Of a DNA stretch of 5,321 bases, positions 1-4,959 are shown piece after piece. Position 1 is the stretch's first letter; every line of letters begins with the position of its first letter. The notes below the pieces were generated by a model. That model had not been told where the DNA came from. It saw only the letters and a program-made list of their open reading frames with translations, and ran no database searches. The stretch spans positions 1-5,321 of the forward strand of contig JADFNT010000142.1 in assembly GCA_022563215.1 (NCBI GenBank), given 5' to 3'. A program made the position numbers and the translations under genes. Origin of the DNA: Pseudomonadota bacterium (GTDB taxonomy: Bacteria; Pseudomonadota; Alphaproteobacteria; Rhodospirillales; Casp-alpha2).

Positions 1-491
1 GACCCGGAGCCCGATAGGGAACGGTTGAGGGTGTCGATGAAGACGACGACGGGGCGGGCATCTTTTAATTGTTCTCGGATGCGCTCGATTAGAAATTCAT
101 GTTCGGCGATCAGATCGAGGTGATCGGTTATCAGGTACAGGGGGAAGGGCTCGGCATCCTCGCCCATCTTGGCTTGTCGGAAGGCTTCGGCCCGAGCCCC
201 GAAACCGGCGGCGCCTTCCAGGGCGACGTAGATGACCGGGCCTTGGTTGACCCGCCGGCCGCGATAATCCCATCCGAGTGCGACATGGCACCCCAGGTCG
301 AAGGACCAGAAGGATTTACCGCATTTCGGCGGACCCCAAACAACGGTTAGGCCCTCGGCCGGGATCAGTCCTTTGACGACATAGTTTCCAGTAGTCTTCA
401 GTTCGATCTTGTCGAACCGCACGAGCGTGAACCGGGGCCGGATGGCTGGGGCTGTTTCTAAAGCCTTCTTAATTTTTTTTACGTTAGACAT
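1..491 (-). CDS. RepA-like AAA ATPase / replicative helicase, N-terminal part (runs off window)
   Basis: The first 163 complete codons of a P-loop ATPase that continues past base 1 are visible. It begins MSNVKKIKKALETAP. Walker A is GPPKCGKS (residues 53-60), preceded by the beta strand GLTVVW. A YVALEG segment follows (89-94; E92 is a candidate catalytic glutamate), and Walker B is VVVFIDTL (148-155). This order is that of the AAA_25/RepA-like hexameric helicase family found beside primases in plasmids and islands, so it probably unwinds element DNA during replication. The ATG at 489-491 is preceded by AAGGAAG (499-505) with 7 nt spacing. The start overlaps the end of the primase gene by 13 bp, so the two are likely co-translated. 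An A8 run lies at codons 4-7. The DNA-binding C-terminus is not visible, so the exact subfamily is open. Confidence 0.85.
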   Translation of the reverse strand, partial: MSNVKKIKKALETAPAIRPRFTLVRFDKIELKTTGNYVVKGLIPAEGLTVVWGPPKCGKSFWSFDLGCHVALGWDYRGRRVNQGPVIYVALEGAAGFGARAEAFRQAKMGEDAEPFPLYLITDHLDLIAEHEFLIERIREQLKDARPVVVFIDTLNRSLSGSG

Positions 492-1366
492 TGCAGGGCT
501 TCCTTTTGTAGTGCCTCGTTAAAATCCTTCCCCTGTGGTGGTCGAGCGACCCGCACCGTCAGACCCTCGGCCGTCCATCTTTCGGCTGCTGCCTGAGCTG
601 CTTTTTCCCCGGCGGCATCCGCGTCGGCCGCAATGGTGATTTCTTTTACGTCGTCGGGAAGGATCAGGCTCTTGAGCCCGGATGTTCCCGCCGTCGCCCA
701 TCCGGGCAAGTCCGTCGCCAGCATCGCGCTCAGAACGGTTTCGACGCCTTCGCCGATCAGTAGATGACTGCCGGTCACCGGTGCGAGGCGAATGGCGCCG
801 CCGGCAACCTTGCCGTAAGACTTTCTCGGGGTTGAGACTTGGGCCTTCCTCGGCTTGCGGGGGTCCAGATAAGTTGTCTGGATGGCGCCGACGTCCCGGG
901 ACGGCCAAACGGCAACGGCAGCAACCAGCGCCGGCAGGGCCATCGGCATCGCACCGCCGCCCTCGAAGTAATCGAGGCGGTGATGGAACCGGAGTGTCGG
1001 CGGGAAAGGCGGCTGTAATCCGCGTCCTATTAAATAGGCTTCAGCCGGGGTGCCGGCTATCGGCACGGCCTCGGTCCAAAATTTCCTGGCCCTGGCAGTT
1101 CGGCGCGCCTGATCCTGGTCGTCGTCGGCGCGCCTGGGTGCCGGCGGCTGGTCACGATCCTTGGGCTCGGATAACCCCCGTTGCCGAAGGGCGGCCAGGA
1201 TGTCGAGAGAATTGCAGCCAGCGTGGCAAAAGACTAAAAGGCGGTCGTCGGCGCCGTCGGCGATGCTCAAGGACGGCGTTCGATCATCATGAACAGGACA
1301 GCGAACCATGCCGGTTTCGCCATGCCAGCGGCCCTTGAGTGCGGCGGTTATTTCGCGGGCGTTCAC
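479..1366 (-). CDS. Zinc-finger/Toprim DNA primase-like protein
   Basis: A 295-aa protein with a P4-type primase layout. The N-terminus carries a CHC2-type zinc-binding motif, C23-PV-H26 and C47-HAG-C51. A linker rich in Asp, Arg and Pro follows (about 66-95). The C-terminal half is a Toprim domain: strand HLLIGEGVET with catalytic E206, then ITIAADADAAG with the metal-binding pair D248 and D250, then GKDFNEAL (279-286). It should make RNA primers for element replication alongside the ATPase encoded next, which it overlaps by 13 bp. The start is GTG at 1364-1366, sharing GTGA with the stop of the upstream 70-aa gene, so translational coupling is likely; no strong ribosome-binding site is seen. 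With no helicase domain of its own, it appears to be the primase half of a split primase-helicase. All key residues are present. Confidence 0.9.
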   Translation of the reverse strand: MNAREITAALKGRWHGETGMVRCPVHDDRTPSLSIADGADDRLLVFCHAGCNSLDILAALRQRGLSEPKDRDQPPAPRRADDDQDQARRTARARKFWTEAVPIAGTPAEAYLIGRGLQPPFPPTLRFHHRLDYFEGGGAMPMALPALVAAVAVWPSRDVGAIQTTYLDPRKPRKAQVSTPRKSYGKVAGGAIRLAPVTGSHLLIGEGVETVLSAMLATDLPGWATAGTSGLKSLILPDDVKEITIAADADAAGEKAAQAAAERWTAEGLTVRVARPPQGKDFNEALQKEALQCLT

Positions 1367-1575
1367 GAGCTCGGAACCGCATAGATGGGCGGGTCGGGGA
1401 ATTTCCCGCCGCCAAGGGCGCGGAGCATCCCAGGATCAATTCGTCGATACCGGGCCAGCGTGCCGTCGAGGTCGTTGCCGTCGGCGACCTCGATCAGCGC
1501 GTGGTAGCAAGCAGGTGGGCCTAAGTGATGTAAATGCTCAACAGCCCTTTGGCGGCACATTGTACGGGATGCCAC
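1363..1575 (-). CDS. Small conserved-looking hypothetical protein in the replication operon
   Basis: A 70-aa soluble protein with no domain I can name and no membrane segment. It has a VEHLHHLGP motif near the N-terminus, a middle segment RYRRIDPGMLRALGG and a C-terminus FPDPPIYAVP. From memory, similar short proteins sit between AlpA-type regulators and primases in alphaproteobacterial islands, but I cannot verify this. Its stop overlaps the primase GTG start (GTGA), which supports real translation. The start is uncertain: GTG at 1573-1575 lies just after the upstream stop, while ATG at 1558-1560 (MCRQRAVEHL) gives 65 aa; neither has a clear ribosome-binding site. It is in the same reading frame as the upstream gene, separated only by TAA and one codon. 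Function unknown. Confidence 0.65.
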   Translation of the reverse strand: MASRTMCRQRAVEHLHHLGPPACYHALIEVADGNDLDGTLARYRRIDPGMLRALGGGKFPDPPIYAVPSS

Positions 1576-1578
1576 AAT

Positions 1579-1788
1579 TTAAGCCGCCGCGTGTTCGCAA
1601 CTAGTCAGCCACGCGGCAACCGAAGACTTTTTGTAGTAAAGCCGCTTCCCGACTTTCGTCCACGGCGGGCCTTCTCGCAAGGCCTTCCAGCGTCGCAAAG
1701 TCCGCACGCCGCGTCCTAATTGGTTGGCAAGTTCACTTTCGCTCAGATAGTCGTCAAAAATATGGGTCGCGTTTGTTTCGTCAGACAT
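1579..1788 (-). CDS. AlpA/excisionase-type helix-turn-helix DNA-binding protein
   Basis: A 69-aa protein that is almost entirely one MerR-like winged helix-turn-helix of the HTH_17/AlpA type. LSESELANQLGRGVRTLRRW (about 15-34) supplies the helix-turn-helix, and the wing is PWTKVGKRLYYKKSSVAAWL (about 42-61). This family includes excisionases and AlpA regulators of integrase expression in P4-like elements. Here it may act as a recombination directionality factor, a regulator of integrase or of its own operon, or both. The ATG at 1786-1788 has AGGAA (1797-1801) 8 nt upstream, and that site lies inside an inverted repeat (1795-1831) that could hide it. It is the first gene of the run that continues through the hypothetical, primase and ATPase genes. 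The fold assignment is firm; the excisionase role is inferred from context. Confidence 0.88.
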   Translation of the reverse strand: MSDETNATHIFDDYLSESELANQLGRGVRTLRRWKALREGPPWTKVGKRLYYKKSSVAAWLTSCEHAAA

Positions 1789-1794
1789 GGAAAA

Positions 1795-1831
1795 GGTTCC
1801 TCAGGTTGGTTGAAAGTCCGCCAGAGGAACC
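1795..1831 (-). promoter_or_regulatory. Inverted repeat covering the ribosome-binding site of the AlpA-like gene
   Basis: Perfect 8-bp arms GGTTCCTC (1795-1802) and GAGGAACC (1824-1831) flank a 21-bp spacer; the stem can gain two more G-C pairs past one A/A mismatch. In the minus-strand mRNA the 3' arm contains the AGGAA ribosome-binding site of the 1579-1788 gene, so a folded leader would block initiation. Alternatively the dyad is a protein operator. A weak -10-like GATATT (plus-strand aatatc, 1833-1838) abuts it, but no matching -35 is seen. Confidence 0.5.
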
Positions 1832-1854
1832 TAATATCGAAGAGTCGGTTTAGC

Positions 1855-1888
1855 GTGGGATTGGTTTATCCCTTTGAACCAACCCCAC
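1855..1888 (-). promoter_or_regulatory. 12-bp stem-loop overlapping the stop codon of the 201-aa gene
   Basis: Arms at 1855-1866 and 1877-1888 enclose a 10-nt loop. In minus-strand RNA all 12 pairs form with one G-U wobble; in plus-strand RNA the same position is an A-C mismatch, so the structure fits minus-strand transcription. It overlaps the TAA of the 201-aa gene (1866-1868). No T run follows, so it is not a standard intrinsic terminator; it may protect an mRNA 3' end or be an operator. The right arm also forms a 13-bp inverted repeat (12 of 13 matched) with 1804-1816. Confidence 0.5.
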
Positions 1889-2471
1889 TCGGCAGGTATG
1901 ACATTCGCTTGCGGACGTAATCAATGGCAGCATCATCACTCGCACAGTTACCCCTGCCGAATTTTTCGACGGCCATTTTGGCCGCCATTCGATCCGAGGT
2001 TGCCTCGCCTACACTCCGCAGCATCCTCGCCTCGTCAATTTGCCTACCCACGTTCTTTGCTTTTTGTCCGGTTTTCTTCGTTATTTTTTTGGGCCATCTC
2101 CGGGCAATGAGTAACTCAAGGCGATACATCCGCACGTTATGGCATTTCAGAGCCTCTTTGTGTTCGAGGCTCAGTGGCACAAGGCCCTCTAAACCCGCTA
2201 ACTCCTCTGGCTGTATAATGCCTAGGGGTTCGAACCGCATGGCTACGGCATCGGCAAAAGGCTCGACTAGCTCGGTTAGTTCGCGCCCCCATTCCTCGCC
2301 CTCGGTTATCGTTTCCTTAATGGGCCTTTTGCTTGGGGCGTAGTCCGTGGTGCCGGCCGCGACAAGTTCCTTTCGCCCTCGATCCGTCTTGGCAGGGCAA
2401 GCGCCTTTAAGGTGGGCCATGATCTCAACCCCGCGTAGCCGGTGCGCTCGTAGTTGGGAGTCTGTGGTCAT
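1866..2471 (-). CDS. Hypothetical 201-aa protein translationally coupled to the integrase
   Basis: I do not recognise this family. The protein is soluble and strongly charged, with no signal peptide or membrane helix. The N-terminal third is basic and polar (RAHRLRGVEIMAHLKG, then KTDRGRKEL). A central acidic segment runs about 52-95 (ITEGEEWGRELTELVEPFADAV), followed by a helical part rich in Leu, Lys and Arg (about 98-170) containing ARRWPKKITKKTGQKAKNVGR. Basic patches within predicted helices would suit DNA or RNA binding, but that is inference. The ATG at 2469-2471 overlaps the integrase TGA as ATGA, the usual sign of translational coupling, so it is made with the integrase and may help integration or copy control. 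A stem-loop overlaps its stop codon. The plus-strand frames here are shadows. Confidence 0.75.
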   Translation of the reverse strand: MTTDSQLRAHRLRGVEIMAHLKGACPAKTDRGRKELVAAGTTDYAPSKRPIKETITEGEEWGRELTELVEPFADAVAMRFEPLGIIQPEELAGLEGLVPLSLEHKEALKCHNVRMYRLELLIARRWPKKITKKTGQKAKNVGRQIDEARMLRSVGEATSDRMAAKMAVEKFGRGNCASDDAAIDYVRKRMSYLPSGVGSKG

Positions 2472-3742
2472 GCTGCACCATCCTTGCGGATCGGCTTAAC
2501 CTCTGCCGACTTCGCGCCGGTGATGATGGCCCCCACCGTATCGGTGGCTTTCTTAAGCGGGTCGTCCATCAGGTGAGCATATCGCGCAGTCGTGTTCGGG
2601 TTGGTGTGCCCGAGTAGTGCGCCGATGATCGGCAACGACTGGCCCGCGCTTACCAGAATCGAGGCGTATGTGTGCCGAAGGTCATGCAACCTCACATCGG
2701 GAATATCCGCCGCTTGCCGGATGGCCTCCCATTGTCGCTTGATTTCAACTAGATGCCCGTCGCCGTCGCGTCCAGGAAATACAAACTTACTGTCCCCAGA
2801 GTCTTCCAGGATGCCCTTGAGCAACATCACGGCGGCGGTAGACAATGGCACCCGATGCTCCGTTGCTTGTTTCGTCGTCGCCCCAGGCTTCGTCCACACG
2901 CCCACCTGATTGCCGTCCTCGTCCTCGGAAAAATAAAACTGAGTCCAGGTAGCTTGCAGGGCTTCACCCTTCCAGGCCCCCGTCAGAAGCAACAACCGAA
3001 CCACATTCGCGGCCCGCTGGTCGACATGGTCGGCGAGGGCCTTGGTGAGTCGATTTATTTCGGCGGGGCTGAGATACCTTTTCCGCTTGGGCTCGTTGAA
3101 CCGCTCCACGCCTTTCGCTGGATTAACGGTCAACCAATCCCACCTGATTGCCAGGGTGAACATTTTAGAAGCCAGCCCCAAAACCCGATTCGCACGAAAC
3201 GGCGTTTTTTTCAAGGATCGGTGCAATCCGTCCATGTCAGCGAATCGTATATCAGCGATTTTCCGTTTTCCGAGTTTTGGGCGAATAATGCCCCGAATCA
3301 TGTATTTGTCGTCCCTGGCGGACGATGCCCGTTTTCGCGGCAGATGCTCTTCTTCATACCGATCACACATTTCAGCGACGGTCGGCGCTCCGCGAACAGC
3401 CTGTTCGGCCATTAGAGGATCGTCGCCGGTGTCGATCTGCTGGCGAAGCTTCCTGGCTTCGACAACGGCGGCGAGGACAGTCCAATCGGGCCAGCGTCCG
3501 ATGGTCTTGCGCTTCTCCAAGCCGTACTTGTTCCTGTAATTTATAACAAAAGCCCGACTACCGCTGGCGGTAACCCGGACGCCGAAGCCGCTAGGAGCCG
3601 CCTTGCCCTGGATTTTATCGCCCGCGAAGTAGGTGATTCGGTTGCCCTTGGTCGGATTCGCAAGGTTTTTAACCGTGTCCTCGCTCAATTTCGGCTGTTT
3701 CGTGTCCGTATCTGTGTCCGCAATTTCGCTCTTTTTGCTCAT
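2468..3742 (-). CDS. Tyrosine-type site-specific integrase with substituted catalytic Arg
   Basis: A 424-aa tyrosine recombinase of the P4/island type that integrates DNA at tRNA genes. Domains: N-terminal arm-binding DUF4102-like region (about 27-112), SAM-like core-binding domain (about 119-205) and catalytic domain (about 223-405). Visible active-site residues are K291 in TTKQATEHRVPLS, H353 and R356 in LHDLRHTYAS, H379 in LLGHTNP, and nucleophile Y388 in TTARYAHL. The first catalytic arginine, expected in TGAR(R/K)GE, is Trp257 (TGAWKGE; codon TGG at 2972-2974), which should cripple strand cleavage. I chose the ATG at 3740-3742 because GGAGG (3752-3756) precedes it. The frame stays open to 3967, but that extension spans the promoter and has no domain character. 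The first 15 residues include an Asp-Thr repeat (DTDTDT) encoded by part of a GTGTCC repeat cluster. Apart from Trp257 the gene looks full length. Confidence 0.93.
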   Translation of the reverse strand: MSKKSEIADTDTDTKQPKLSEDTVKNLANPTKGNRITYFAGDKIQGKAAPSGFGVRVTASGSRAFVINYRNKYGLEKRKTIGRWPDWTVLAAVVEARKLRQQIDTGDDPLMAEQAVRGAPTVAEMCDRYEEEHLPRKRASSARDDKYMIRGIIRPKLGKRKIADIRFADMDGLHRSLKKTPFRANRVLGLASKMFTLAIRWDWLTVNPAKGVERFNEPKRKRYLSPAEINRLTKALADHVDQRAANVVRLLLLTGAWKGEALQATWTQFYFSEDEDGNQVGVWTKPGATTKQATEHRVPLSTAAVMLLKGILEDSGDSKFVFPGRDGDGHLVEIKRQWEAIRQAADIPDVRLHDLRHTYASILVSAGQSLPIIGALLGHTNPNTTARYAHLMDDPLKKATDTVGAIITGAKSAEVKPIRKDGAA

Positions 3743-3751
3743 TTTTTTTAA

Positions 3752-3756
3752 CCTCC
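3752..3756 (-). promoter_or_regulatory. Ribosome-binding site fixing the integrase start
   Basis: GGAGG on the minus strand, 9 nt upstream of the ATG at 3740-3742 across an A-rich spacer. It is the strongest such site in the window and is the main reason for preferring this start over in-frame starts farther upstream. Confidence 0.8.
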
Positions 3757-3802
3757 AAAAAATACCCACTGAATGTGCGTTTTTGGACACCATTTTCAAA
3801 AT

Positions 3803-3818
3803 TGGCTGAAAACAGCCA
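3803..3818. repeat. Short perfect hairpin in the integrase leader
   Basis: tggctg (3803-3808), aaaa, cagcca (3813-3818): a 6-bp perfect dyad with a 4-nt loop inside the untranslated leader between the integrase promoter and its ribosome-binding site. On the minus strand ATTTT follows, giving a weak attenuator-like look, but the stem is short. It could equally be a binding site. Confidence 0.35.
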
Positions 3819-3878
3819 TATTTAGAGAGTCTCGTGTCCGCACCGTGTCCGCGTAAAACGTGCGTTCGGCTGTCTTTG

Positions 3879-3907
3879 AATATGAACCTTGTGTCAGTGG
3901 CTGTCAA
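3879..3907 (-). promoter_or_regulatory. Sigma70-like promoter of the integrase operon
   Basis: On the minus strand there is a perfect -35 TTGACA (3902-3907), a 17-bp spacer and -10 CATATT (3879-3884; four of six consensus bases). Transcription would start near 3872, giving a leader of about 130 nt. GTGTCC repeats lie just downstream (3833-3852) and upstream (3955-3965), so a protein bound there could repress or tune the promoter. The match is good but untested. Confidence 0.65.
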
Positions 3908-3992
3908 GGAACGGCAGGGAAAACAAGGGGTTTTTAACGGATATGGCGGAAATTCGTGTCCGCACAATGGGTTGGAAAGGGGCCCTTTAAAG

Positions 3993-4038
3993 TTTTACAT
4001 CCAGTAGGTCGGCGGTTCGAGCCCGTCACCGCCCACCA
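3993..4038 (+). pseudogene. 3' half of tRNA-Val(UAC): attachment-site scar at the element's right end
   Basis: The sequence folds as the second half of a tRNA. Anticodon loop tttacat (3994-4000) carries anticodon TAC (3996-3998). The 3' anticodon-stem strand is ccagt (4001-4005), the variable region aggtc, the T arm GGCGG-TTCGAGC-CCGTC (4011-4027), the 3' acceptor strand accgccc (4028-4034), then A and encoded CCA (4036-4038). The expected 5' stem strand (ACTGG) is absent: the bases before the loop are aaagt, and no D arm or 5' acceptor strand lies upstream. This is the fragment left when an element integrates at the anticodon loop and supplies a replacement 3' half at the other end. It is not a working tRNA. 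Confidence 0.85.
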
Positions 4039-4072
4039 CTTTCAAGCGTTTCTGGATTGGCCGCGATAGCTG

Positions 4073-4100
4073 TTGACACCCCTTCGGGTGTGGATACCAT
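4073..4100 (+). promoter_or_regulatory. Candidate sigma70-like promoter for tRNA-Asp
   Basis: Perfect -35 TTGACA (4073-4078), 16-bp spacer, -10 TACCAT (4095-4100; four of six consensus bases). Initiation near 4107 would place the 5' end of the tRNA about 76 nt downstream, a plausible precursor leader. The spacer contains a 6-bp hairpin (acaccc/gggtgt around cttc). If real, it lets tRNA-Asp be transcribed despite the element inserted upstream. Confidence 0.5.
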
Positions 4101-4182
4101 GCACCCCGGCCCGGAGACCCCCCTGAGGATTCACCAGAGGAAATCCCCCCAGGGACCCCCCAGGCGGGCCAGGACAATCATC

Positions 4183-4260
<78 letters not shown>

Positions 4261-4275
4261 TTTTTCCATAAATTT

Positions 4276-4307
4276 GCCCCCTTGGACCGGTTGCCGAGGG
4301 GGCTTTT
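4276..4307 (+). terminator. Intrinsic terminator after tRNA-Asp
   Basis: Arms gcccccttgg (4276-4285) and ccgagggggc (4294-4303) form a 10-bp stem with one T-G wobble and an 8-nt loop, followed by TTTT (4304-4307). It lies 16 nt past the tRNA CCA end. On the minus strand the stem has one mismatch and is followed by AAATTT, so it may also weakly end the converging DsrE-family transcript. Confidence 0.85.
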
Positions 4308-4351
4308 CGATGCCCAGGGGACGATGAACGGATCCGGGATTTGGCTGGCCC

Positions 4352-4750
4352 TCAGGGCTTGATATAGATCCAGCCCTGTAGTTGCAATTCGATCAGATCG
4401 GCAATCCCGGAAGAAACCATGGTCGCCTCGTCCATGATCGTTAGCGTTTTCCCTTCCGCCTTTTCCATTCTTTCCTTGGTGTTCGAACAAGCATAGAAGC
4501 TCAAGCCCTCCTGGGAGGCGGCAAGGTTGGAAACTCGTTCCTTCACCGGCGAGGTGTCGTCGCGAAACATATGCAGGCCCGGGCCATGGGCGATGATTCG
4601 GATTTCGATCTTCATCCCTTTCTGGTGGTAATGCTGATAAATGTTTTCGGCGTTGTTGAGCACGTAATTCAAGCGTTCGGGATCGTTGAAATTGACGTGA
4701 AGCGCGACTTGGCGGGTCTCGCCGCCGCTTTGGGGACTGTCAGAAGCCAT
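4352..4750 (-). CDS. DsrE/DsrF-like family protein
   Basis: A 132-aa cytoplasmic protein of the DsrE-like fold (COG1416 type). Typical features are the first strand QVALHVNFNDPERLNYVLNNAENI (about 14-37), KIEIRIIAHGPGLHMF (about 47-62), a cysteine segment GLSFYACSNT (82-91, C88 being the usual sulfur-handling position) and the family C-terminus SSGIADLIELQLQGWIYIKP. Related proteins in sulfur-trafficking systems carry persulfide on this cysteine, but stand-alone members like this one mostly have no assigned function. The ATG at 4748-4750 has a weak GGAAA site 7 nt upstream. It is divergent from nuoA across 209 bp and converges on the tRNA-Asp terminator. Length is normal for the family, with no sign of damage. 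Confidence 0.88.
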   Translation of the reverse strand: MASDSPQSGGETRQVALHVNFNDPERLNYVLNNAENIYQHYHQKGMKIEIRIIAHGPGLHMFRDDTSPVKERVSNLAASQEGLSFYACSNTKERMEKAEGKTLTIMDEATMVSSGIADLIELQLQGWIYIKP

Positions 4751-4959
4751 TATTTTTCCATTGGTTAAAGGGGTTTACATGGGCCGAAGGCTACAAGTCC
4801 CCCGGACTCGGCACAAGGTCATTCGAAAACCCGGCGTTGGGGTATGCCGGCAATAAAAAAACCCCGGAAAGGTTGCTAAAGGTTTGAAAGTCAGGCACTT
4901 TATAGGCCCTGGAATGCTGGAAGCCCTCGCCCTCCCAGGCCGTATTTCGGAAGGCTGCC
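4751..4959. other. Divergent intergenic region between the DsrE-like gene and nuoA
   Basis: These 209 bp must hold the promoters of both divergent genes. I see no convincing pair of boxes for either. A TTGAAA (4884-4889) and TATAGG (4901-4906) lie only 11 bp apart, too close for sigma70. A 5-bp dyad (ccggc/gccgg around a 10-nt loop, about 4832-4851) is followed by a run of A, not T, on the plus strand, so it is not a terminator. No coding potential is seen here. Confidence 0.6.

Larger units (their letters stand above)
3674..3965. repeat. GTGTCC repeat cluster, possible integrase arm-type sites
   Basis: The core gtgtcc recurs seven times in under 300 bp. Plus-strand copies are cgtgtcc (3674-3680), cgtgtccg (3701-3708), tgtgtccgca (3713-3722), cgtgtccgc (3833-3841), cgtgtccgc (3844-3852) and cgtgtccgcac (3955-3965); one inverted copy, ggacac, is at 3785-3790. 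The pair at 3833 and 3844 is spaced 11 bp, about one helical turn. Copies at 3833-3843 and 3955-3965 share 11 identical bases. They lie next to the att end and on both sides of the integrase promoter, where arm-type integrase or excisionase sites are expected. Three copies are in codons for the Asp-Thr-rich N-terminus, so coding bias explains part of the cluster. Confidence 0.55.
1..4038. mobile_element. Integrated genetic element, right end (left end outside window)
   Basis: This is an integrative element inserted in a tRNA-Val gene. Seen directly: a tyrosine integrase reading away from a tRNA 3' half (3993-4038) that has no 5' half, and behind it a co-oriented set of AlpA-like, Toprim primase and RepA-like ATPase genes. 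tRNA-integrating islands keep an intact tRNA at one end and a 3' tRNA fragment at the other. Because the fragment reads on the plus strand, the intact tRNA-Val should lie left of base 1. The gene set matches the integration and replication module of P4-like satellites, PICI-like islands or integrative plasmids. Nothing in view separates these, since no cargo, capsid-remodelling, relaxase or conjugation gene is present. The integrase lacks a catalytic arginine, so the element may now be fixed. The exact crossover within 3993-4038 cannot be set from one end. Confidence 0.85.

Noticed and set aside
682..1338. Plus-strand 218-aa open frame
   Set aside because: Arg/Pro/Ser-rich shadow of the primase gene caused by high GC; no domain, while the opposite strand has clear zinc-finger and Toprim motifs.
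1924..2343. Plus-strand 139-aa frame with a hydrophobic stretch
   Set aside because: Antisense of the 201-aa gene; the apparent hydrophobic segment mirrors Lys/Glu codons. The ATGA coupling supports the minus-strand gene.
2753..3415. Plus-strand 220-aa open frame opposite the integrase
   Set aside because: Antisense shadow; the integrase frame carries the recombinase motifs.
3995..4177. Minus-strand 60-aa frame ending GGDGLEPPTYWM
   Set aside because: Its C-terminus is the antisense translation of the tRNA-Val remnant, a well-known false protein signature; no ribosome-binding site or domain.
4832..4870. Possible terminator between the DsrE-like gene and nuoA
   Set aside because: The 5-bp dyad is followed by A rather than T on the plus strand, and on the minus strand the T run comes before the stem, so it has the wrong polarity for either direction.
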